Made by a program: the position numbers and the translations under genes. The notes under the pieces were generated by a model. That model did no database searches and was not told the DNA's origin. It saw only the letters and a program-made list of their open reading frames with translations. A DNA stretch of 11,471 nucleotides from an uncultured beta proteobacterium (GTDB taxonomy: Bacteria > Pseudomonadota > Gammaproteobacteria > Burkholderiales > Burkholderiaceae). The stretch covers positions 1 through 11,471 of the forward strand of contig CAIYZI010000407.1 in NCBI GenBank assembly GCA_903930665.1. Direction: 5' to 3'. Position 1 is the first letter of the stretch; each line of letters opens with the position of its first letter. This document shows positions 1 to 6,085 of the stretch, piece by piece.

Positions 1-381
1 AGCCCCGCTATTGAAGCAGGAGTGAAAAATGCAGGGGCACCCAAAACAGTAGTAGGCATTGCGATTGCGCTTTTGGTGTTGTTACCAGAGAGTTTTGCGG
101 CAGTCAGAGCCGCCAAAGCCAATCGCTTGCAAAGTAGCCTCAACCTCACGCTGGGATCAGCATTAGCCAGTATTGGGTTAACTATCCCGACGGTGGCAGC
201 GATTGCGATTTTCTTTGATCTGCCACTGAGCTTAGGTATTAGTGACCTCAATATGGTCCTGATGTATTTATCCTTCTTTATTGGTGCGCTGACCCTAGCC
301 ATTGGTAAAACGACCCTCTTACAGGGCGTGCTGCATCTGATTATTTTCTTGGAGTATCTATTCTTGAGTTTGGTGCCCTAA
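1..381 (+). CDS. chaA: Calcium/proton antiporter ChaA-type, C-terminal part (5' end outside window)
   Basis: The reading frame is open from base 1, so this is the last 126 codons of a longer gene; the internal GTG at 22 is not a real start. The family is an inner-membrane cation/proton exchanger (Ca2+/H+, in some members Na+ or K+/H+) of the CaCA superfamily. What is visible is the second alpha-repeat region: an ALLVLLPE segment carrying the conserved membrane Glu, then a GSALASIGLTIPTV segment, which is the characteristic ion-binding signature of ChaA proteins. Three or four hydrophobic helices follow, with a short hydrophobic C-terminus ending in LSLVP, normal for the family. It is a housekeeping-type gene, unrelated in function to the glycan genes downstream, and probably marks the backbone side of the junction. 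The family assignment is firm; the transported ion is inferred from the family. Confidence 0.9.
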   Translation, partial: SPAIEAGVKNAGAPKTVVGIAIALLVLLPESFAAVRAAKANRLQSSLNLTLGSALASIGLTIPTVAAIAIFFDLPLSLGISDLNMVLMYLSFFIGALTLAIGKTTLLQGVLHLIIFLEYLFLSLVP

Positions 382-420
382 TTAGCCTATTCAATAGACA
401 TTGGTTAATGTGAGGCTAAT
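381..420. repeat. Nested inverted repeat just after chaA (possible terminator or junction hairpin)
   Basis: ATTAGCCT at 381-388 is perfectly repeated in inverted form as AGGCTAAT at 413-420. Inside the 24-nt loop a second perfect hairpin is present (ACATT / AATGT around GGTT). It starts on the last base of the chaA stop codon, which fits a transcription terminator. There is no T-run on the plus strand after the outer stem, however, so it is not a classical intrinsic terminator. It could equally be an RNA-stability hairpin or a recombination scar. Confidence 0.45.
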
Positions 421-465
421 CCCCAACAAATCGCTAATTTGGTGGATTTAGGGGTAATAGCGCTT

Positions 466-492
466 TTGGCATTTGAATTTAAATTCTATAAT
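466..492 (+). promoter_or_regulatory. Predicted sigma70 promoter driving the glycan operon
   Basis: A perfect -10 hexamer TATAAT lies at 487-492. A TTGGCA-like -35 element at 466-471 precedes it with a 15-bp spacer, slightly shorter than the optimal 17, in an A+T-rich stretch. The predicted transcription start, about seven bases downstream, falls at about 499, which is also the ATG of the small ORF at 499-603. If so, the message begins leaderless. This is the only convincing promoter seen before the run of plus-strand genes, so it probably drives them. The prediction is by eye only. Confidence 0.5.
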
Positions 493-498
493 GATCAG

Positions 499-603
499 AT
501 GTCGAGTTTACTCATTGCCTTTTTCGCCTCTTTTGTTACCACGATACTAGTGATACGTTCGCAAAAGCTACATCAGCGCTTTACAGCTGACTTTATTAAA
601 TGA
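499..603 (+). pseudogene. Probable N-terminal remnant of a WecA/MraY-type (glycosyltransferase family 4) gene
   Basis: This 34-codon ORF starts at ATG 499 and stops at TGA 601-603, sharing bases with the ATG (600) of the next gene. The peptide has a hydrophobic stretch (SSLLIAFFASFVTTILVI) followed by RSQKLHQRFTADF. That is how polyprenyl-phosphate GlcNAc/hexose-1-phosphate transferases of the WecA/MraY family typically begin: one membrane helix, a charged turn, then a D-x-D-x-x-G-x-Q-K-F-H-like segment. Here the resemblance stops right after TADF and the frame ends two codons later. The catalytic Asp motifs and the other roughly ten helices are absent from this window, so it cannot be an active enzyme. 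It may be the front end of a resident gene cut by acquisition of the downstream genes, whose promoter was captured. Alternatively it is a genuine small membrane or leader peptide coupled to gene 600. There is no Shine-Dalgarno sequence; a leaderless start is possible. The homology is recalled from family knowledge and was not searched. Confidence 0.45.
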
Positions 604-2510
604 TTGTTGAATTGATTCGCTCCCATAGATCGCAACTTATCGATAAGTCATGGGTAATTGCTTTTTTATTACCCATTCTTTACCTCATAACAAATCCTGA
701 ATACTTTAATCAGGATGATAATTTTTCCCAATTTACCCCTGTTTTTAAATATGCATTTGAAGCCATGCTACGGGGTCAGTTTCCCTGGATGCATCCAGGT
801 GAGCTCAACATACGTATAGCCGAAAGCCCTTATTACGCGATTTTTTCTCCCATTCTATTTTTATGTTTCGCCATCACTCAGATTTTTCATTTAGCGCCCT
901 GCTGGATCATCAATCTTTGGGCGCTAATTTTTTTCACTGCCATTAGTTTTTTATTACTCAAATTTGCGAAAGCATTCTCCATACCAATTCGCATGCAAGG
1001 CCTTTTAGTTCTATGTGCTGGAGTCGGCTCTTTTATGGGTCAATTTTCAGTGAATTGGTATTACACGCTGCCAATGCAATTGCTAATGATTGCCAAAATT
1101 TATTATTGGCAATATTTTCTAATTCATAAAAAAAGTAATAGGGCAAATGACTGCTTACTTCTTATCACCACATATTTAGGGGTATTTGGCGGTAATCCCC
1201 AGCTCTTCTTATATGTGCAAGTAGTCGAATTTCTATTCCTACTCCCCCTATTTAATAAACAGCTATTTAGGGTCTACCTCAGAAATCAAATCATCGCCCT
1301 ACTACTCCTTGCTCCAATGATCTATTGCCAGTTGGAATACTGGGGTCACACTTGGCGCTCTATCAATAACCCTCACAAAACTGAGATTTACAATTTTTTA
1401 CGCTTTGGAATTTTGAATAATCGCTCATCAGAAGGTCAATCTATTTGGGTAATTGGATGCTTGATCAGTCTCTTTGCAGTTTTTCGACAATTCTTAAAAG
1501 GCGAGTCAATTAAGTTGTTATGGGTTAGTCTAAGTATTACCAGTATTTTTTTACTACTCCTTTCAAGCATCGATTTAGGCAAGGAATTTGGTGGGCATAT
1601 TTCAGCCCTAATGCTATTAACCACTCCAAAAAAGTGGTGGTTTTTTGGCGGAATTACCTCTGTCTTTGCTGTTTGTCTTTGGAGTAAATCCTGGAATACA
1701 AAAATACAAACTTACTTTTGCATTTTTGCTCTACTCTCAACCGGCATATACCTCATTCATAATTGGGGTTATTCGGCCCACAAATGGAACAATGTTGATT
1801 ATGAAAAAGTAAATTCTAGCCTAGGAACAATTAAGCAATTTTCCGATGGGAATTCTCGAATCTTACAAGTAACGAATTTTCGAAATCTAGATCCAGATCC
1901 CAGTGCTCATCTCATTTTAAATACATGGTTGGCAGGAAATTATGAGGGCCTAGTCTTCGCAAAGGGCTATGAAACCGTCCAAGCAAATGAGAATCGTCAC
2001 AAAGACCTCGTTAATTATTTTGAACCTCAAAACTTAAGCTACCAGCAATATCAAAAACTGGGCGTCTCCACTTTATGGGTGAATAAGCGTGAATATTCAA
2101 AGGCGCTCTTTCCGCAACCGGATTATCTGATTGCCCATGAAGACCAGGATCACTTGCTAATTAAATTGAAAGAGCCAGGAAAGATTGTGACCTGCGAGCA
2201 AACAAACTGTGCCGCTTCAATCGACTTTCATCCAAATCAAGTATCTATTCATGTAGACAATTTTTCTCTTAACGATACAGTTCGTGTCAAGATAACCCCC
2301 TACACAAACTTTTCTATTGTTGCCAGTGGACAAAAGATCCCCTATTTCATCTGCGATGATAGTTGGCTCTGTTTTAAGCCCATTGAAAATATCAATGCCT
2401 ATTTGATTGAATATCATGATCTACCATTCATATTGCTCTTACTGGCCTCTAATGCCCTCTTCCTTATCCTCCTTTTAGTAAATCAACGTTGGTCCCAGAT
2501 AAGGAGCTAA
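600..2510 (+). CDS. Polytopic membrane protein, YfhO/GT-C glycosyltransferase-like
   Basis: 636 residues with about 11 hydrophobic helices in residues 17-390, a large hydrophilic region at about 395-603, and a final helix at about 608-629. The first external loop has D39-D40 followed by a Q..P segment and GQFPWMHPG (59-67). This matches the layout of GT-C enzymes of the YfhO type, where an acidic loop pair serves catalysis with a polyprenyl-phosphate sugar donor. The hydrophilic region is predicted extracytoplasmic and has two close cysteine pairs (C532/C537 and C585/C591) that could form disulfides. The likely role, by inference, is transfer of a sugar or small group to a glycan at the outer face of the inner membrane. 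The ATG overlaps the stop of the upstream 34-codon ORF, and no Shine-Dalgarno is visible, so translation may be coupled. The gene is visibly more A+T-rich than chaA. A flippase or polymerase role cannot be excluded; the fold is a better bet than the function. Confidence 0.5.
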   Translation: MIVELIRSHRSQLIDKSWVIAFLLPILYLITNPEYFNQDDNFSQFTPVFKYAFEAMLRGQFPWMHPGELNIRIAESPYYAIFSPILFLCFAITQIFHLAPCWIINLWALIFFTAISFLLLKFAKAFSIPIRMQGLLVLCAGVGSFMGQFSVNWYYTLPMQLLMIAKIYYWQYFLIHKKSNRANDCLLLITTYLGVFGGNPQLFLYVQVVEFLFLLPLFNKQLFRVYLRNQIIALLLLAPMIYCQLEYWGHTWRSINNPHKTEIYNFLRFGILNNRSSEGQSIWVIGCLISLFAVFRQFLKGESIKLLWVSLSITSIFLLLLSSIDLGKEFGGHISALMLLTTPKKWWFFGGITSVFAVCLWSKSWNTKIQTYFCIFALLSTGIYLIHNWGYSAHKWNNVDYEKVNSSLGTIKQFSDGNSRILQVTNFRNLDPDPSAHLILNTWLAGNYEGLVFAKGYETVQANENRHKDLVNYFEPQNLSYQQYQKLGVSTLWVNKREYSKALFPQPDYLIAHEDQDHLLIKLKEPGKIVTCEQTNCAASIDFHPNQVSIHVDNFSLNDTVRVKITPYTNFSIVASGQKIPYFICDDSWLCFKPIENINAYLIEYHDLPFILLLLASNALFLILLLVNQRWSQIRS

Positions 2511-2518
2511 CGCCACAT

Positions 2519-2611
2519 ATGCCAATCAATTGGGATGGAATAAATGGCCTGCTAGCCTGGCTACATCTCTTTATAATTTGTATCAAGCACTTGGTCTTGC
2601 GGCCACTTTAA
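2519..2611 (+). CDS. Possible 30-residue small membrane peptide or leader ORF
   Basis: ATG at 2519, stop TAA at 2609-2611. It is preceded by AAGGAG (2501-2506), the best Shine-Dalgarno-like sequence in this part of the window, 12 bases upstream. The peptide begins MPINWDGINGLLAW and continues with a hydrophobic stretch ending HLVLRPL, so it could form one short membrane helix. It ends 8 bases before the ATG (2620) preferred for the nucleotidyltransferase, so its translation could deliver ribosomes to that start. I recognise no family. It might be a leader, a small protein, or chance; the ribosome site is the main argument. Confidence 0.3.
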   Translation: MPINWDGINGLLAWLHLFIICIKHLVLRPL

Positions 2612-2619
2612 GACGTTTC

Positions 2620-4329
2620 ATGTTATTTGATCGGAAATCCGTGCAAATCGTTATTCCCATGTCAGGCTTTGGAGAGCGCTTTCGGCGTGCTGGCTATGCC
2701 GTCCCTAAGCCCCTTATCGAGGTTGATGGTCGCCCAATTATTGGGCATGTGATTGACTTATTTCCTGGTGAAACAGAGTTTATCTTCATCTGTAATGAGG
2801 AGCACCTATCAATACCCGAATACCGTATGGCGCAAATCCTAAAAGATCTATGCCCAACTGGTCGCATTGTAGGTATTGCGCCCCATAAACTGGGCCCCAT
2901 TAATGCAGTTCGCCAAGTAGAGCACTTGCTTGACCCCAATCGTCCAGTCATTGTTAATTATTGTGATTTCACGTGTTACTGGGATTGGAAGCGCTTTAAA
3001 TCGTTTGTTGCGAGCACAGCTTGTGCGGGAGCAATCCCAGCTTACAAAGGCTTTCATCCGCACACATTGGGAACTACCAATTACGCCTATATAAAAGAAG
3101 TCACCAACATAGAATCAGAAGATGGAAGCGGTTGGGTTGCCGATATTCAAGAAAAGCAACCCTATACCGATAACCGCATGGAAGAATTTGCTTCTAGTGG
3201 CACCTATTACTTTGCTAGCGCAGAAATCATGAGCACTGCGTTTGAGCAGGCGATGGCACAAAATCTCAATGTAGGTGGTGAGTTTTATGTCAGCCTAGCC
3301 TATAAGCCTATGCTAGCCGAGGGTATGAAGGTGGCTGTGTACCCTTTGCAGCATTTTATGCAATGGGGAACACCTGAGGACCTAAATGAATACAAGGCCT
3401 GGTCTGATACATTCAGAAGGCTACTAGCTCATGAGGAGACATCGCCCGCATCTGGCTCACTGATTATTCCGATGGCGGGAATGGGAAAACGCTTTGCCGA
3501 TGAAGGCTACACCCTCACCAAGCCCCTCATTCCAGTGTCTGGAAAAGCCATGGCAATACAAGCCATCAAAGACTTGCCGAATTCTCAATATCAAAGCCTG
3601 GTATTGCGCGCCGATATGCCGGGACTAGCTGAAATAGAAAAATCTATTAAAAATGAATTTCCCAATGCAGCTATTACCCTGGTCCCTGGTCTGACCGAAG
3701 GGCAAGCCTGCACAGCGTTGATTGGATTAGATGCCCTAGAAAAATCCGGTGCCCCTGATATCGCCCCCATTACTTTTGGTGCTTGCGACAATGGTGTCTT
3801 ATTTGATCATCGAGCCTACCGAGAGTTGATTGGTAATCCAGATATTGATATCCTGGTTTGGGCTGTAAGAGGACATGCCAATGCCATACGTAAACCACAG
3901 ATGTTTGGCTGGATTGATGCCAATAAGCAGGGACGTATCAACACCATCTCCGTAAAGACTCCTTTGAGCTCACCAAGCACGGATCCGATTGTGATTGGGA
4001 CTTTTACATTCAAAAATGCGAGTGACGCAAGACAATCAATCAATGCCTTAATTGCTCGTGATGGACGCATCAATGGTGAGTTCTACTTAGACTCCTGCAT
4101 TAATGATGCAATTGCCATGGGTTTACGCTGCCATATTTTTGAGGTCGATTCTTTTATCTCTTGGGGTACGCCCAACGATCTTAAGACATTTGAATATTGG
4201 CAGTCTTGTTTTCATAAATGGGCTCATCATCCCTACCGTCTTGAACTCGATCATCGGATCGATCGTCATAGACTGGTGGAACTAAATACCCGCTATGCTG
4301 CAATGATTCCCTCGCTACCCAATGCTTAA
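2620..4329 (+). CDS. Tandem two-domain sugar nucleotidyltransferase
   Basis: 569 residues from the preferred ATG at 2620, which puts the first beta strand (VQIVIPMSGFGERF) at residue 8 as is usual. An in-frame TTG at 2530 would add 30 residues of no obvious domain and has no ribosome site. Two complete nucleotidyltransferase folds lie in tandem. Domain 1 (about 8-262) has MSGFGERF (14-21), VPKPL with K30, the metal-binding candidate D116 in NYCDF, and WGTPEDL at 249-255. Domain 2 (about 280-530) has MAGMGKRF (285-292), TKPL with K301, D390 in ACDNG, and WGTPNDL at 515-521. Such enzymes join a sugar (or polyol, choline) phosphate to CTP, UTP, GTP or dTTP in the cytoplasm, releasing pyrophosphate. 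Domain 1 resembles the capsule-type cytidylyltransferase-like proteins. Domain 2 is divergent (TKP for PKP, different middle part) and may use another substrate or act as a regulatory copy. The stop overlaps the GtrA-family start by 8 bases. The substrate is unknown. Confidence 0.8.
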   Translation: MLFDRKSVQIVIPMSGFGERFRRAGYAVPKPLIEVDGRPIIGHVIDLFPGETEFIFICNEEHLSIPEYRMAQILKDLCPTGRIVGIAPHKLGPINAVRQVEHLLDPNRPVIVNYCDFTCYWDWKRFKSFVASTACAGAIPAYKGFHPHTLGTTNYAYIKEVTNIESEDGSGWVADIQEKQPYTDNRMEEFASSGTYYFASAEIMSTAFEQAMAQNLNVGGEFYVSLAYKPMLAEGMKVAVYPLQHFMQWGTPEDLNEYKAWSDTFRRLLAHEETSPASGSLIIPMAGMGKRFADEGYTLTKPLIPVSGKAMAIQAIKDLPNSQYQSLVLRADMPGLAEIEKSIKNEFPNAAITLVPGLTEGQACTALIGLDALEKSGAPDIAPITFGACDNGVLFDHRAYRELIGNPDIDILVWAVRGHANAIRKPQMFGWIDANKQGRINTISVKTPLSSPSTDPIVIGTFTFKNASDARQSINALIARDGRINGEFYLDSCINDAIAMGLRCHIFEVDSFISWGTPNDLKTFEYWQSCFHKWAHHPYRLELDHRIDRHRLVELNTRYAAMIPSLPNA

Positions 4330-4720
4330 ACGTGAACTGGGTATTTTTATTGTCGTTGGTCTACTTACTGTAGCCATTGATTTTTTTACCTATCGCGGAC
4401 TTATTAAGCTAGGCCTTGATCATGTCAGTCTTGCAAAGGGCCTGGGCTTTATCAGTGGGACTATCTTTGCTTACTTTGCTAATCGCTTCTGGACTTTTGG
4501 TCAGCAAAAAACACGGGCTGGAAGTATTGCTCGCTTTATCTTGGTTTATCTATTGGGATTAAGCGCCAATATCCTCATAAACCATTTAAGCATTGCTTGG
4601 CTGCCAAACAGTCTTCTCACTACTGAGTCCATCATCTATATTGCTTTTTTTCTAGCCACTGGCGTTTCAGCTACGCTCAATTTCATTGGCATGAAATTTT
4701 TTGTTTTTACCGATCACTAG
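4322..4720 (+). CDS. GtrA family membrane protein
   Basis: 132 residues with four hydrophobic helices (about 8-28, 38-56, 70-90 and 103-126), the usual size and topology of the GtrA family. Diagnostic pieces are FIVVGLLTVAIDF near the N-terminus, FANRFWTFG at the end of helix 2, and a C-terminal NFIGMKFFVF. GtrA proteins are proposed to help move polyprenyl-phosphate-linked sugars across the inner membrane and commonly pair with a GT2 polyprenyl-phosphate glycosyltransferase; exactly such a gene follows at 4755. The ATG lies 8 bases inside the end of the nucleotidyltransferase gene and lacks its own clear Shine-Dalgarno, so it is probably translated by coupling. The family call is firm. The flippase role is a family-level proposal, and the sugar is unknown. 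Confidence 0.9.
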   Translation: MLKRELGIFIVVGLLTVAIDFFTYRGLIKLGLDHVSLAKGLGFISGTIFAYFANRFWTFGQQKTRAGSIARFILVYLLGLSANILINHLSIAWLPNSLLTTESIIYIAFFLATGVSATLNFIGMKFFVFTDH

Positions 4721-4754
4721 CTCACTTCCCTTTCATTAACTGCCCATTAAACTC

Positions 4755-5459
4755 TTGAAACTCTCTCTGATCATTCCTTGCTATAACGAAGCGGCAAATT
4801 TGCCTCTGTTATTAGATCGCTGCGCCACTCTTGCTCAGCTTCCCGATATTGAAGTCATTCTTGTAGACAATGGCTCAACCGATAATAGCGCTGAAGTCCT
4901 ACAGACTCTATTGCCAAAATACCCGCACTGTCGCACTGTTCGGGTACCCGTCAATCAAGGTTATGGGTTCGGCATTCTATCGGGCCTAAATGCTGCACAA
5001 GGTGATTTATTGGCCTGGACACATGCGGATATGCAAACAGATCCCAAAGATGTAATAAGGGGACTCGAATTCTTTACCAGCCATGGTAATAATAAAAACA
5101 TCTACGTCAAAGGTAAGCGAATTAAGCGCCCCTTGGCTGATGTGATATTTACGATCGGCATGAGCATCTTTGAGACCTGTTTATTGAAAACTCGTTTATG
5201 GGATATCAATGCCCAACCCAATATGTTTTCAAGAGAATTTTTCAAGAGTTGGCAGAATCCTCCGCATGATTTTTCCCTCGACCTGTATGCGTACTTTACA
5301 GCTCGCAATCAAGGTTTACCGGTTTACCGCTTTCCCGTAGAATTTGGTGAGCGTGCACATGGAATATCCCACTGGAATGTCAATTGGGCAGCAAAAATGA
5401 AATTTATTCGTAGAACGATGGGTTTTAGTTTTGAGCTGAAAAAAAGGCTATCTAAATGA
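4755..5459 (+). CDS. Glycosyltransferase family 2, polyprenyl-phosphate sugar synthase-like
   Basis: 234 residues from a TTG start. No ATG exists between it and the in-frame stop at 4737-4739, and the family motif LSLIIPCYNEAANL begins at residue 3, so TTG 4755 is the best start although no Shine-Dalgarno is visible. GT-A fold motifs are clear: VDNGSTDNS (37-45) binds the nucleotide, and HADMQTDP (90-97) holds the metal-binding D92, as in dolichyl-phosphate mannose synthase (DPM1)-type enzymes. The protein ends at a basic stretch (KKRLSK) without the two C-terminal helices of GtrB, so it is soluble or peripheral. The likely reaction is NDP-sugar plus polyprenyl phosphate giving polyprenyl-P-sugar on the cytoplasmic face, with the upstream GtrA protein helping the product across. 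The donor is plausibly the product of the adjacent nucleotidyltransferase; that link is inference. Confidence 0.85.
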   Translation: MKLSLIIPCYNEAANLPLLLDRCATLAQLPDIEVILVDNGSTDNSAEVLQTLLPKYPHCRTVRVPVNQGYGFGILSGLNAAQGDLLAWTHADMQTDPKDVIRGLEFFTSHGNNKNIYVKGKRIKRPLADVIFTIGMSIFETCLLKTRLWDINAQPNMFSREFFKSWQNPPHDFSLDLYAYFTARNQGLPVYRFPVEFGERAHGISHWNVNWAAKMKFIRRTMGFSFELKKRLSK

Positions 5460-6085
5460 GGTTAATCTCGCATCGTCGTAATACGATTGAAGAATTAAAA
5501 GCGACTTCAACCGAATATGGCATTGAAGTCGATATTCGCTCAAACAGCGATCGCTTAATCATTCATCATGACCCCCTCAAAGAGGGCGTTGATTTTGAAG
5601 AATGGTTGAAACACTATCAGCATCAAACCTTGATTCTGAATGTCAAAGAAGAAGGTTTGGAGGCTCGTCTGATTGAGCTCATGCAAAAATATGCGATTAC
5701 AGATTATTTCTTTTTGGATCAGTCCTTCCCATTCCTTATTAAATGGTCTGCATTGGGTGAGCGCAACTGCGCCGTTCGGGTTTCTGAATTTGAATCAATT
5801 GAAACCGCTCTTACTCTGGCGGGAAAAATTAACTGGGCATGGATTGACTGCTTTAGCCATTTCCCACTGTCTGGCTCAGATGCACTGAGATTGCAGAGTG
5901 CTGGGTTCAAGATTTGCCTGGTATCTCCGGAGTTACAAGGCAGACCCTTTGATACCGAAATTCCCCTACTCGCCAATCTCTTACACGAGCGATCGATTCA
6001 AGCCGATGCCATTTGCACTAAGCAGCCCAAATTGTGGCAAGAATGCCTTAAGAAGATTGCGGAAAGTAGCATAAAGCGCTCATGA
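5456..6085 (+). CDS. Short GDPD/PI-PLC-fold phosphodiesterase-like protein
   Basis: 209 residues, cytoplasmic (no signal peptide), starting at an ATG that overlaps the preceding stop as ATGA, with an AAAAGG ribosome site about 8 bases upstream. The N-terminal half carries the glycerophosphodiester phosphodiesterase pattern: SHRRNT with H6 and R7, GIEVDIRS with E24 and D26, and IIHHDP with H38 and D39. These correspond to the two catalytic histidines and the metal-binding acidic pair. A later LNVKEEG supplies the conserved lysine of the TIM barrel. At 209 residues it is shorter than ordinary GlpQ/UgpQ proteins (about 240-350), and the usual PENT motif after HR is reduced to RRNT. It may hydrolyse or transfer a phosphodiester such as a glycerophospho- or sugar-phospho group, perhaps acting on an intermediate or proofreading the pathway. 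The substrate cannot be read from the sequence; residue conservation suggests an active enzyme. Confidence 0.7.
   Translation: MRLISHRRNTIEELKATSTEYGIEVDIRSNSDRLIIHHDPLKEGVDFEEWLKHYQHQTLILNVKEEGLEARLIELMQKYAITDYFFLDQSFPFLIKWSALGERNCAVRVSEFESIETALTLAGKINWAWIDCFSHFPLSGSDALRLQSAGFKICLVSPELQGRPFDTEIPLLANLLHERSIQADAICTKQPKLWQECLKKIAESSIKRS

Noticed and set aside
2519..2611. WDGINGLL in the small ORF recalls the N-x-x-D-G-x-N-G-L motif of WecA/MraY proteins, which could make it another fragment of the severed GT4 gene
   Set aside because: Only a few residues agree, the key Asn/Asp spacing is off, and it begins with its own Shine-Dalgarno and ATG; chance is more likely.
2530..2619. Upstream TTG start for the nucleotidyltransferase, adding 30 residues
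   Set aside because: The added residues match no domain, TTG 2530 has no ribosome site at proper distance, and the family usually starts just before the first beta strand, as from ATG 2620.
3591..4073. Minus-strand ORFs within the nucleotidyltransferase gene
   Set aside because: They are mirror frames of a strongly supported enzyme, with no family features.
4245..4275. Repetitive GATC/ATCG-rich patch looking like a regulatory repeat
   Set aside because: It lies within the coding frame and simply encodes an Asp/His/Arg-rich stretch; there is no regular unit.
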